Below are positions 1 to 5,629 of a stretch of DNA of 6,665 bases, in pieces. Position 1 is the first letter of the stretch, and each line of letters begins with the position of its first letter. The notes under the pieces were generated by a model. That model saw nothing but the letters and a program-made list of their open reading frames with translations. It made no database searches and was not told the DNA's origin. The translations under genes were made by a program, and so were the position numbers. The stretch lies in assembly GCA_030632525.1 (NCBI GenBank), contig DAOVUP010000087.1, positions 1-6,665 of the forward strand, written 5' to 3'. The stretch is from Desulfobacteraceae bacterium (GTDB taxonomy: Bacteria > Desulfobacterota > DSM-4660 > Desulfatiglandales > Desulfatiglandaceae).

Positions 1-21
1 CCAGTACCCAATACCCAGTAT
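1..21. repeat. Heptanucleotide tandem repeat, truncated by window edge
   Basis: Three head-to-tail 7-nt units are visible: CCAGTAC, CCAATAC, CCAGTAT (consensus CCARTAY). The array starts at the first base of the window, so it probably continues upstream and its real copy number is unknown. Nothing in the sequence shows a function. Short arrays of this kind can vary in length by slippage. Confidence 0.55.
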
Positions 22-173
22 ATTTTACATACCAGGGTTTAATTTGAAAGGCAAATAATGAGGGTACGCCCCAGAATCTTTTTGATCAAACATAATCAAA
101 TTAGGTGAAAATAGATTAAAGTAGGATTATAATAGTTTATTTTAATCATAATTCGAAGACAATTTGAAAATTC
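22..173. other. AT-rich intergenic region with no supported gene
   Basis: This stretch is much richer in A and T than the coding part of the window. It holds a perfect 10-nt palindrome TTTGATCAAA (81-90), a TATAAT hexamer at 128-133 without a convincing -35 partner, and AATTTGAAAATT (161-172), whose AATTT and AAATT arms lie directly before the -35 box of the next gene and could form an operator. No tRNA, rRNA or convincing ORF was found on either strand. Confidence 0.5.
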
Positions 174-202
174 TTGACAATATTGGGTCTTAATGTTATT
201 AA
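174..202 (+). promoter_or_regulatory. Sigma-70-type promoter with extended -10
   Basis: A perfect -35 hexamer TTGACA (174-179) is followed by a 17-nt spacer and the -10 hexamer TATTAA (197-202; 4 of 6 to consensus). A TG at 194-195, one base before the hexamer, gives the extended -10 arrangement. Transcription would start near 209. The in-frame ATG at 193 would then not be transcribed, which supports the downstream start at 265 with a leader of about 55 nt. Confidence 0.6.
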
Positions 203-264
203 TATTTAATTATGTATTCTTGATCCCTCGGCATTCTCTTTCGGCTGTCATGCGGGGTACTAAA

Positions 265-903
265 ATGAGCACAAACCACGAACAATTTAAAGATGAGAAA
301 GAAACCTGGGAAGGTCTCCCGAATATTGATTCGAACAGGCTGCCTCATGAACCTAAGGTTCCCGGAGATCTACCTCCTGATGATGAGGTCATAGACCTTG
401 TAGATGTCGTTATGAAGGGGGAAAAGCCCCAGGATGTGGAGACTGATGATCTCGCGCTGTTGTTAGATAAAGAAGAAAACTCTAAAGGGGAAACAGTCAT
501 TGAGGAAAAGGCTGAAGAGGATTCATCTGCATTGCCTCGCGCCCTTGAAAAAGAGAGTGCAGAAGATCGAGATGACACCTATGAGCCGCTTGATTTTGAT
601 TTTGAACTCCCCGAGGATCTCGAAAAACCGGACACAGATGCCTTTGCAGAGCTTCCTCAGGATGACTTGGCGGAGGTGGTGGCAAGTTTAGAAGATGCAA
701 ATAAGACCGATGAATCCGGGGTTACGGCCATTTCTAAAGAGCTACCCGCTATTTCCGCGGAAAGACTTGAGAATATAATTACCGAGGCGGTCAAGGACGT
801 TGTAGAGAGGGTTACAAGAGAAACCATGTCTGAGGTAGCTGAAAAGGTAATCAAAGAGGCTATTGAAGGCCTGAAGCAGAGTCTTGAACCACCGCCGGCG
901 TAG
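265..903 (+). CDS. Acidic, largely disordered protein with PopZ-like architecture (hypothetical)
   Basis: This is a 212-residue protein that I cannot assign to a family with certainty. The frame is open from ATG 193, but I chose ATG 265 because the promoter at 174-202 places the transcript start near 209 and the extra 24 residues look like translated leader. Residues 1-160 are rich in Asp, Glu and Pro with little hydrophobic content, so they are probably disordered. Within them lie a short motif DDEVIDLVDVV (39-49), DDLALLLD (61-68) and repeated ELPxD elements (114-118, 129-133). Residues 163-208 form one or two amphipathic helices (ERLENIITEAVKDVV, then SEVAEKVIKEAIEGLKQ). An ELTD-type acidic motif, a PED-rich linker and C-terminal helices that oligomerise are known from the polar scaffold PopZ (DUF2497). 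The usual N-terminal PopZ helix is not evident. There is no signal peptide or membrane segment, so it should be cytoplasmic. Function is inference; the coding call is firm because of the promoter, terminator and biased composition. Confidence 0.75.
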   Translation: MSTNHEQFKDEKETWEGLPNIDSNRLPHEPKVPGDLPPDDEVIDLVDVVMKGEKPQDVETDDLALLLDKEENSKGETVIEEKAEEDSSALPRALEKESAEDRDDTYEPLDFDFELPEDLEKPDTDAFAELPQDDLAEVVASLEDANKTDESGVTAISKELPAISAERLENIITEAVKDVVERVTRETMSEVAEKVIKEAIEGLKQSLEPPPA

Positions 904-925
904 CCGTTGGTTCCAGCGGTTTTCT
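904..925 (+). terminator. Rho-independent terminator after the acidic protein gene
   Basis: Directly after the TAG stop, CCGTTG (904-909) pairs with CAGCGG (914-919) around a GTTC loop, with one T.G pair, followed by TTTTCT (920-925). A competing hairpin, GGTTTT (918-923) with AAAACC (927-932), overlaps it. The stem is only 6 bp, so strength is uncertain, but its position immediately after the stop is typical. Confidence 0.6.
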
Positions 926-968
926 AAAAACCCCATAAAAGCGAATATGCAGACCTCGTTAAGTAGTC

Positions 969-1127
969 GAGACCTTTGAAAAATGCTCATATTTGTTCAA
1001 GGTCAAGGAAGGCGAGGATTTTAACCGCAGGAATATGTTGAATATTTCGAGGATTAAAATCTGAGCCTGACGCTGAGATTGGGCAGATAAGCGCAGACTT
1101 CGAAAGGGGGCGTTTTGCAAAGGTCTC
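969..1127 (+). repeat. Structured dispersed repeat, copy A (long inverted ends, no ORF)
   Basis: The outer arms 969-988 and 1108-1127 are complementary over 20 positions: 17 Watson-Crick pairs, 2 G.T pairs and 1 mismatch. Inside, 1011-1024 pairs with 1054-1067: an 8-bp stem GATTTTAA/TTAAAATC, one G.T pair, a tandem G.A internal loop, then a 3-bp GGC/GCC stem. A small stem ATAT/ATAT (1033-1036 with 1042-1045) caps it with a GTTGA loop. The central part has a diverged relative at 6436-6581 on the same strand, with matching tracts AAGGAAGRCGA, ATTTTAACC, TATTTCGAGGATTAAAAT and TGAGYCTGACGC. No transposase or open reading frame is present, so it resembles a MITE- or REP-type element, or a structured RNA. 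Function is unknown. It occupies much of the 433-nt gap between the first gene and valS. Confidence 0.75.
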
Positions 1128-1244
1128 TGGTCGAGTCCCGCCTAAGGCAGCCTTCTTCCCTTTGACTTTCATTTGTCATTTGAGCTTTTTCATGTGATAT
1201 TGTTATCCAATGAGCCGATTAAAATCATGCCCTCCCTCCGGCTT

Positions 1245-1298
1245 CCGGCTCGTAGCCTACAGCTTGTAGAGGGCGTAACACCATAGGCTGGAGGCTGG
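1245..1298 (+). repeat. Imperfect inverted repeat in the valS leader/promoter region
   Basis: Positions 1245-1259 (CCGGCTCGTAGCCTA) pair with 1284-1298 (TAGGCTGGAGGCTGG) over 15 positions, with a perfect 6-bp AGCCTA/TAGGCT core, three G.T wobbles and two mismatches. A smaller alternative hairpin, CTACA-GCT-TGTAG (1257-1269), overlaps the left arm, so the two folds exclude each other. The flanks repeat short GGCT/CCGG words. Without a T-run it is not an obvious terminator. It could be an intergenic repeat or a leader structure; no known class is recognised. Confidence 0.45.
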
Positions 1299-1305
1299 GC
1301 GTACA

Positions 1306-1326
1306 TGCTATATATATTTTCAGGAG
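1306..1326 (+). promoter_or_regulatory. Candidate extended -10 and ribosome binding site of valS
   Basis: TG (1306-1307) one base before TATATA (1309-1314) resembles an extended -10, but no good -35 is seen, and the start point would fall almost on the ribosome binding site AGGAG (1322-1326). The AGGAG is 10 nt from ATG 1337 and supports that start over the in-frame ATG at 1352. The ribosome binding site is convincing; the promoter is weak. Confidence 0.35.
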
Positions 1327-1336
1327 TGTTTGATAG

Positions 1337-3991
1337 ATGAAAAATGAATTAATGGCAAAGAGTTACGAATCTAAGAGTGTTGAGCATAAATGGTACGAAT
1401 ACTGGGAAAACAACGGTCTCTTTAAACCAGAAGCCACCTCTGACAAGGACCCCTATTGCATCGTGATTCCACCCCCAAATGTCACCGGGACCCTTCACAT
1501 GGGCCACGCCCTGAACAATACCCTTCAAGATATCCTCTGCCGCTTCAAAAAAATGAAAGGGTTTAATGTCCTGTGGCAGCCGGGAACCGACCATGCGGGG
1601 ATCGCTACCCAGAACGTAGTGGAAAAGGATTTGGCAGCCAGGGGCACAGACCGGCACGCAGTTGGAAGGGAGAGATTCATTGAATTGGTCTGGGAGTGGA
1701 GGAAGAAATACGGCGGGCTGATAATTAATCAATTAAGAAGATTGGGCTGTTCCTGCGACTGGAGCAGAGAACGTTTTACCATGGATGAAGGGCTGTCCAA
1801 GGCAGTAAAGGAGGTCTTTGTACGCCTATATGAGGAAGGGCACATTTATCGTGGAGATTACATCATAAACTGGTGCCCCAGATGCCATACCGCCTTGGCC
1901 GATATTGAGGTTGAGCATAAAGAGAAAGAAAGCCATCTTTATTATATTCGCTATCCTTTCAAAAACGGTGAGGGGCATCTGACAGTTGCCACCACCCGGC
2001 CGGAGACCCTTTTGGGAGACACTGCCGTGGCCGTTAACCCTGAGGACGATCGGTACACAGCGTTGTCAGATCCCCATGTCCTGTTGCCTATTCTCAATAA
2101 GCCTATCCCGGTCATCTTCGATAAATACGTCGATATGGAATTTGGCACCGGGGCGCTTAAAATCACACCCGCCCATGACCCAAATGACTTTGAAATAGGG
2201 AATATCCACCATCTTGAGAGGATCAAGGTGATTGACGAAAACGGCATAATGAATGATTTAGCCGGACCATACCAGGGAATGGAGAGATTTGAATGCCGTG
2301 AACGGATCATAGAAGACCTGAAGGATGCGGGCCTTCTCGACAAAATAGAGCCATATCAAAACGCAATCGGGCACTGCTATCGCTGCAAGACCATGATCGA
2401 ACCCCTCCTTTCAAAACAGTGGTTTGTGAAGACCGGTCCCCTTGCCAAAGAGGCAAGTAAGGCGGTCAGGGACGGAAAAACCAAGATTTTTCCTGCCAAC
2501 TGGGAGGGTGTTTATTTTGAGTGGATGGATAATATCAAGGACTGGTGTATTTCTCGACAGATCTGGTGGGGGCATCGGATCCCTGCATGGTACTGCCAGA
2601 AATGCGGAGCGGTCCTGGTGGCCAAGGAAGCACCGGTGAGCTGTAACTCATGTGAGAGTCATGCTCTTGTTCAGGAAACAGACGTCCTTGACACATGGTT
2701 CAGCTCAGCCCTGTGGCCATTTTCCACATTAGGCTGGCCTGACTCTACGTCCGAACTCAAGACTTTTTACCCGACCGCTGCCCTTGTGACCGGTTTTGAC
2801 ATCCTCTTCTTCTGGGTAGCCCGGATGATGATGATGGGAATCCATTTCATGGGAGATATCCCCTTTAAGGATGTCTATATCCATGCCTTGGTCAGGGACG
2901 CGGAAGGGAAAAAGATGAGCAAATCAAAGGGAAATGTCATCGATCCCCTCGAGATTATGGACCAGTTCGGCACAGACGCCTTCCGTTTTACCTTGGCAGC
3001 CTTGGCAGCCCAGGGGAGGGACATCAAGCTCTCTGAAGAGACCATCGTAGGTTATCGCCATTTTGTAAATAAAATATGGAATGCCGCTCGATTTGCCTTG
3101 ATGAACTTAGACGAAAACGAAGACCCGAAACACGATGAAAGGGCCTACACCTTAGCCGACCGGTGGATTTTGACAAGGCTCGGACAGGTCAGCGAAGAGG
3201 TGTCCCGGGCCATTGAAGCGTATCAGTTTAATGAGGCCGCAGGTCATTGTTATCAGTTTATCTGGCATGAGTTGTGTGACTGGTATCTTGAGATGGCAAA
3301 GCAAGAGCTTTATGGTAATAATGGGATTTCAAAAGACACCGCAAGGGCCGTTGTTCAAGAGGCGCTTATGGCCGCATTGAAGCTGCTGCACCCGTTTATG
3401 CCCTTTGTAACAGAGGAAATATGGCAAAAGCTTCCCGAGACAGATGGGAGCATCATGACTGCCAGTTTTCCTGATCGCTCTGATTTTTTAATAGATGAAG
3501 ATGCCCTAAAAGAGATGAATCTCTTGATGGGGGTTATAGCAGCAATACGCAACATCCGAGGGGAGATGAACATACCCCCCTCAAAAAATGTCAATCTAAT
3601 CATCGATGCAAAAAATAAACAGGATGAGGAAATCTTAGAGCGGAATCTGGCATACATTCAGACTCTCGCCAAGGTGGATGATGCATCCATCGGTTCAGGC
3701 CTCCCAAAACCGGATAAATCGGCAACTGCGATGTTCGAAGAGACATCGGTTCACGTTCTTCTTGAGGGGCTGATAGACTTTGAGGAAGAGAAAAAAAGGA
3801 TAAGAAAAGCGATCAGCAAAATTGAGAAAGATATGGAAACCTCTAACAAGAAGCTCTCAAACAGGGGGTTTTTAGAAAAGGCGCCGGCCGAAATCGTGGC
3901 AGATGTAAAAGCTAAATTTGAAGGCTTCTCTACAAAACTCTCAAAGCTGAAACAAAACCTCTCATTCCTGGAGACCATTGATGATTGTTGA
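1337..3991 (+). CDS. valS: Valine--tRNA ligase (valyl-tRNA synthetase)
   Basis: This cytoplasmic class Ia aminoacyl-tRNA synthetase charges tRNA-Val with valine using ATP and edits misactivated threonine. At 884 residues it is full length for the shorter bacterial form. The ATP-binding signature is PPPNVTGTLHMGH (HIGH-type HMGH at 54-57) and the KMSKS loop is at 526-530. The editing (CP1) domain carries TTRPETLLGDTAVAVNP from residue 219. Cysteine pairs C180/C183, C347/C350, C420/C423 and C436/C439 fit the zinc-ribbon insertions of ValS. DWCISRQIWWGHRIPAWY lies in the catalytic core, the helical anticodon-binding domain spans roughly 600-750, and a charged coiled coil occupies about 815-880, as in ValS that uses this arm to hold the tRNA. 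Start 1337 has AGGAG 10 nt upstream. The last 11 nt overlap nadC. No missing residue or frameshift was seen. Confidence 0.98.
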   Translation: MKNELMAKSYESKSVEHKWYEYWENNGLFKPEATSDKDPYCIVIPPPNVTGTLHMGHALNNTLQDILCRFKKMKGFNVLWQPGTDHAGIATQNVVEKDLAARGTDRHAVGRERFIELVWEWRKKYGGLIINQLRRLGCSCDWSRERFTMDEGLSKAVKEVFVRLYEEGHIYRGDYIINWCPRCHTALADIEVEHKEKESHLYYIRYPFKNGEGHLTVATTRPETLLGDTAVAVNPEDDRYTALSDPHVLLPILNKPIPVIFDKYVDMEFGTGALKITPAHDPNDFEIGNIHHLERIKVIDENGIMNDLAGPYQGMERFECRERIIEDLKDAGLLDKIEPYQNAIGHCYRCKTMIEPLLSKQWFVKTGPLAKEASKAVRDGKTKIFPANWEGVYFEWMDNIKDWCISRQIWWGHRIPAWYCQKCGAVLVAKEAPVSCNSCESHALVQETDVLDTWFSSALWPFSTLGWPDSTSELKTFYPTAALVTGFDILFFWVARMMMMGIHFMGDIPFKDVYIHALVRDAEGKKMSKSKGNVIDPLEIMDQFGTDAFRFTLAALAAQGRDIKLSEETIVGYRHFVNKIWNAARFALMNLDENEDPKHDERAYTLADRWILTRLGQVSEEVSRAIEAYQFNEAAGHCYQFIWHELCDWYLEMAKQELYGNNGISKDTARAVVQEALMAALKLLHPFMPFVTEEIWQKLPETDGSIMTASFPDRSDFLIDEDALKEMNLLMGVIAAIRNIRGEMNIPPSKNVNLIIDAKNKQDEEILERNLAYIQTLAKVDDASIGSGLPKPDKSATAMFEETSVHVLLEGLIDFEEEKKRIRKAISKIEKDMETSNKKLSNRGFLEKAPAEIVADVKAKFEGFSTKLSKLKQNLSFLETIDDC
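3970..3973 (+). promoter_or_regulatory. Ribosome binding site that decides the nadC start
   Basis: GGAG inside the end of valS lies 7 nt before ATG 3981. The alternative in-frame ATG at 4032 has only a GGGG 11 nt away, and the TTG at 3978 is too close to this site to be preferred. The position implies translational coupling of nadC to valS. Confidence 0.55.
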
Positions 3992-4856
3992 AGAAACGAA
4001 TAAATGCAGATTCATCGGGGATTATTGCCCGATGGCAGTACGTATGATTAAGCTGGCCCTTGAGGAAGACTTAGGAGCCGGGGATGTGACTACGGACGCT
4101 ATTATAGATACGGATCTGAAGGGAGAGGCATATCTTATCGCCCGGGAGGAGTTAGTCTTAGCCGGGATGGCGGTATTCAAGAGCGTGTTTTTTGAAGTTG
4201 ACCCTGGAACAGAGTTTGAGGAATATTATGGTGATGGCGACCTCATACCCCCTGAAACGCGTGTCTGTCTTCTCAGGGGTCAATTAGCGTCTATATTACG
4301 CGGTGAAAGGACAGCCCTCAACTTCCTCCAACGGATGAGTGGAATCGCTACCCTGACACGCCGGTACGTGGAAAAGGTCAGACCTGCCAGGGTCAGGATC
4401 CTGGACACAAGAAAGACTGCACCCGGTCTACGGTGGTTTGATAAATATGCGGTCAAGATGGGCGGGGGAAGCAATCACCGCTTTGGACTGTCTGATGGGA
4501 TACTTATAAAGGACAATCATATTGCAGCGGCCGGTTCCATTTCCAGCGCCCTGAGTCTTGCCAAAAGAAATGCCCCGCACACCCTGAAAATAGAAGTGGA
4601 AGTGGAAGATCTGACCGGGGTGGAAGAGGCCTGCCGAGGCGGGGCAGACGCTATCCTCCTTGACAATATGCACCCCGAAGAATTGAGAAAGGCAGTTGAA
4701 CTCGTGGACGGTTCGGCCATGACTGAGGCCTCGGGCGGTATTACCCTGGATACAGTGGAAGATATCGCCAGGACCGGTGTGGATATGATTTCCATAGGTG
4801 CCCTTACCCACTCGGCCAAGGCCGCTGATTTCAGTCTCGAGATCAGAACTGAATGA
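3981..4856 (+). CDS. nadC: Nicotinate-nucleotide pyrophosphorylase (carboxylating); quinolinate phosphoribosyltransferase
   Basis: NadC converts quinolinate and PRPP to nicotinate mononucleotide, CO2 and pyrophosphate, the last step specific to de novo NAD synthesis; it works in the cytoplasm, typically as a dimer or hexamer. The 291-residue length is normal. The N-terminal ALEEDLGAGDVTTD is typical of the family. Substrate-binding residues appear in the expected order: R110 (GERTALN), R144-K145 (DTRKTAPGLR), H166-R167 (SNHRFG), K177 (DGILIKDNHI), E205 (IEVEVE) and D228 (LLDNM). The C-terminal ASGGIT and ISIGALTHS segments form the phosphate-binding end of the barrel. ATG 3981 was chosen for its GGAG at 3970. 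It overlaps valS by 11 nt and is 7 nt from the next gene, so it should be co-transcribed with both. nadA and nadB are not in this window. Confidence 0.97.
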   Translation: MIVEETNKCRFIGDYCPMAVRMIKLALEEDLGAGDVTTDAIIDTDLKGEAYLIAREELVLAGMAVFKSVFFEVDPGTEFEEYYGDGDLIPPETRVCLLRGQLASILRGERTALNFLQRMSGIATLTRRYVEKVRPARVRILDTRKTAPGLRWFDKYAVKMGGGSNHRFGLSDGILIKDNHIAAAGSISSALSLAKRNAPHTLKIEVEVEDLTGVEEACRGGADAILLDNMHPEELRKAVELVDGSAMTEASGGITLDTVEDIARTGVDMISIGALTHSAKAADFSLEIRTE

Positions 4857-4863
4857 GAAGCAA

Positions 4864-5625
4864 ATGAGTGTTCCAGCCATTGATATGAATGGGGTCTGGT
4901 TTTCCTATGATAGAACCCCGATCCTCGAAGACGTCACCCTCACATTGAAACAGGGCGACTTTTTAGGGATCATCGGGCCGAACGGAGGGGGAAAGACAAC
5001 GCTCCTTAAACTCCTCTTGGGAGTGTTAAAGCCTGATAGAGGGACGATCAGAATCTTGGGTGAAGCGCCTCACGATGCCAATCATCGTGTTGGATACGTG
5101 CCTCAGAACACCGAGCTTAATATCACCTTTCCGATCTCTGTCATGGAAGTCGCCCTGATGGGCAGATTGTCCCGATCCCGCATAGGGAGAAGATATTCCA
5201 GCAACGACCGTTCAAAGGTTGAAGAAGTGCTCAAGAAAGTAGGAATATGGGAACACCGGCATATCCCGATCGGAAAGCTCTCAGGCGGACAGAGGCAGCG
5301 GGTTTTTATTGCCAGGGCCCTTGCCACCGATCCTGAGATCCTCTTCTTGGATGAACCTACCGCCAGTGTAGACCCGGAGTTTGAGATAGACCTGTTTGAT
5401 TTTTTGCGAGAACTGAACAAGAGGGTAACCATCGTGGCGATCACCCATGATGTGGGTGTAATATCCAGAAACGTAAAATCAGTGGCCTGTGTTAATAAGA
5501 CCTTCATATACCATGAAGAAGGACAAATCACCGCAGAGATGCTCGATATGGCTTATCAATGTCCGGTGGATCTGATCGCCCACGGAATACCTCACCGGGT
5601 ACTTCCCACCCATACGGAGAAGTAA
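4864..5625 (+). CDS. Metal (Zn/Mn-type) ABC transporter ATP-binding protein
   Basis: This is the ATPase subunit of an ABC importer, 253 residues, acting on the inner face of the cytoplasmic membrane with the permease encoded next. It has a Walker A GPNGGGKTT (38-46), a Q-loop VPQ (79-81), a signature LSGGQRQR (139-146), a Walker B ILFLDEP (159-165) followed by TASVD, and a switch histidine ITHD (H195). The overall form and the ABC-3 type partner match the ZnuC/MntB-like group. The frame is open from 4798, but the earlier start would lie inside nadC and adds unrelated residues; ATG 4864 begins MSVPAIDMNGVWFSYD, a normal N-terminus. The ribosome binding site is poor (GAGAAG at 4855-4860, 3 nt away), so translation may rely on coupling to nadC, whose stop is 7 nt upstream. 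Whether the metal is zinc, manganese or iron cannot be read from this subunit. Confidence 0.93.
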   Translation: MSVPAIDMNGVWFSYDRTPILEDVTLTLKQGDFLGIIGPNGGGKTTLLKLLLGVLKPDRGTIRILGEAPHDANHRVGYVPQNTELNITFPISVMEVALMGRLSRSRIGRRYSSNDRSKVEEVLKKVGIWEHRHIPIGKLSGGQRQRVFIARALATDPEILFLDEPTASVDPEFEIDLFDFLRELNKRVTIVAITHDVGVISRNVKSVACVNKTFIYHEEGQITAEMLDMAYQCPVDLIAHGIPHRVLPTHTEK

Positions 5626-5629
5626 AGAG

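Larger units (their letters stand above)
1128..1336. other. valS upstream region, no gene
   Basis: This is the rest of the gap before valS. It contains a short palindrome AAGGCAGCCTT (1144-1154), a GATTAAAATC 10-mer (1217-1226) identical to 1052-1061 in repeat copy A, the hairpin described separately at 1245-1298, and the valS ribosome binding site. I see no T-box hallmarks, no uORF with a good ribosome binding site and no tRNA. Confidence 0.5.

Noticed and set aside
82..99. FNR/CRP-like TTGAT...ATCAA half-sites
   Set aside because: The two half-sites are separated by 8 nt instead of the 4 nt of an FNR box, and the site lies about 90 nt before the -35 in AT-rich DNA.
58..108. A 16-codon ORF (ATG 58, TGA 106-108) with GAAAGG seven nt upstream
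   Set aside because: The spacing to a purine run is acceptable, but there is no convincing promoter, the region is very AT-rich, and 16 codons without any recognisable sequence are expected by chance.
193..264. N-terminal extension of the acidic protein, beginning MLLIFNYVFLIP and looking like a hydrophobic leader
   Set aside because: ATG 193 lies between the -35 and -10 boxes, so it would be upstream of the expected transcript start. It has no ribosome binding site, and the following RHSLSAVMRG does not complete a signal peptide.
1031..1057. A conserved peptide reading EYVEYFED-stop in copy A and PYIEYFED-stop in copy B, which would suggest that the repeat is coding
   Set aside because: In copy A the same frame has a TAA at 1022-1024 just upstream, and an indel shifts the frame between the two halves. 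The conservative changes are explained by paired changes in the capping stem.
969..1127. CRISPR array or insertion sequence
   Set aside because: There are no regularly spaced repeats with unique spacers, and the element is only 159 bp with no transposase, so it is described as a structured non-coding repeat.
1217..1226. GATTAAAATC identical to part of repeat copy A, as a third repeat fragment
   Set aside because: Only 10 AT-rich bases match, with no similarity on either side, so chance is enough.
1128..1336. T-box riboswitch in front of valS
   Set aside because: No T-box sequence, stem I motifs or terminator/antiterminator pair is present, and the genome looks Gram-negative.
1349..1732. Antisense ORF of 127 codons within valS, and similar antisense ORFs under nadC and the ABC genes
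   Set aside because: They lie wholly opposite genes with clear family motifs, have no ribosome binding sites or family features, and reflect codon bias of the sense strand.
2993..3010. Direct 9-bp repeat (TTGGCAGCC twice) in valS as a possible duplication or slippage site
   Set aside because: It encodes LAALAA in a segment where valyl-tRNA synthetases normally have this sequence, so it is ordinary coding sequence.
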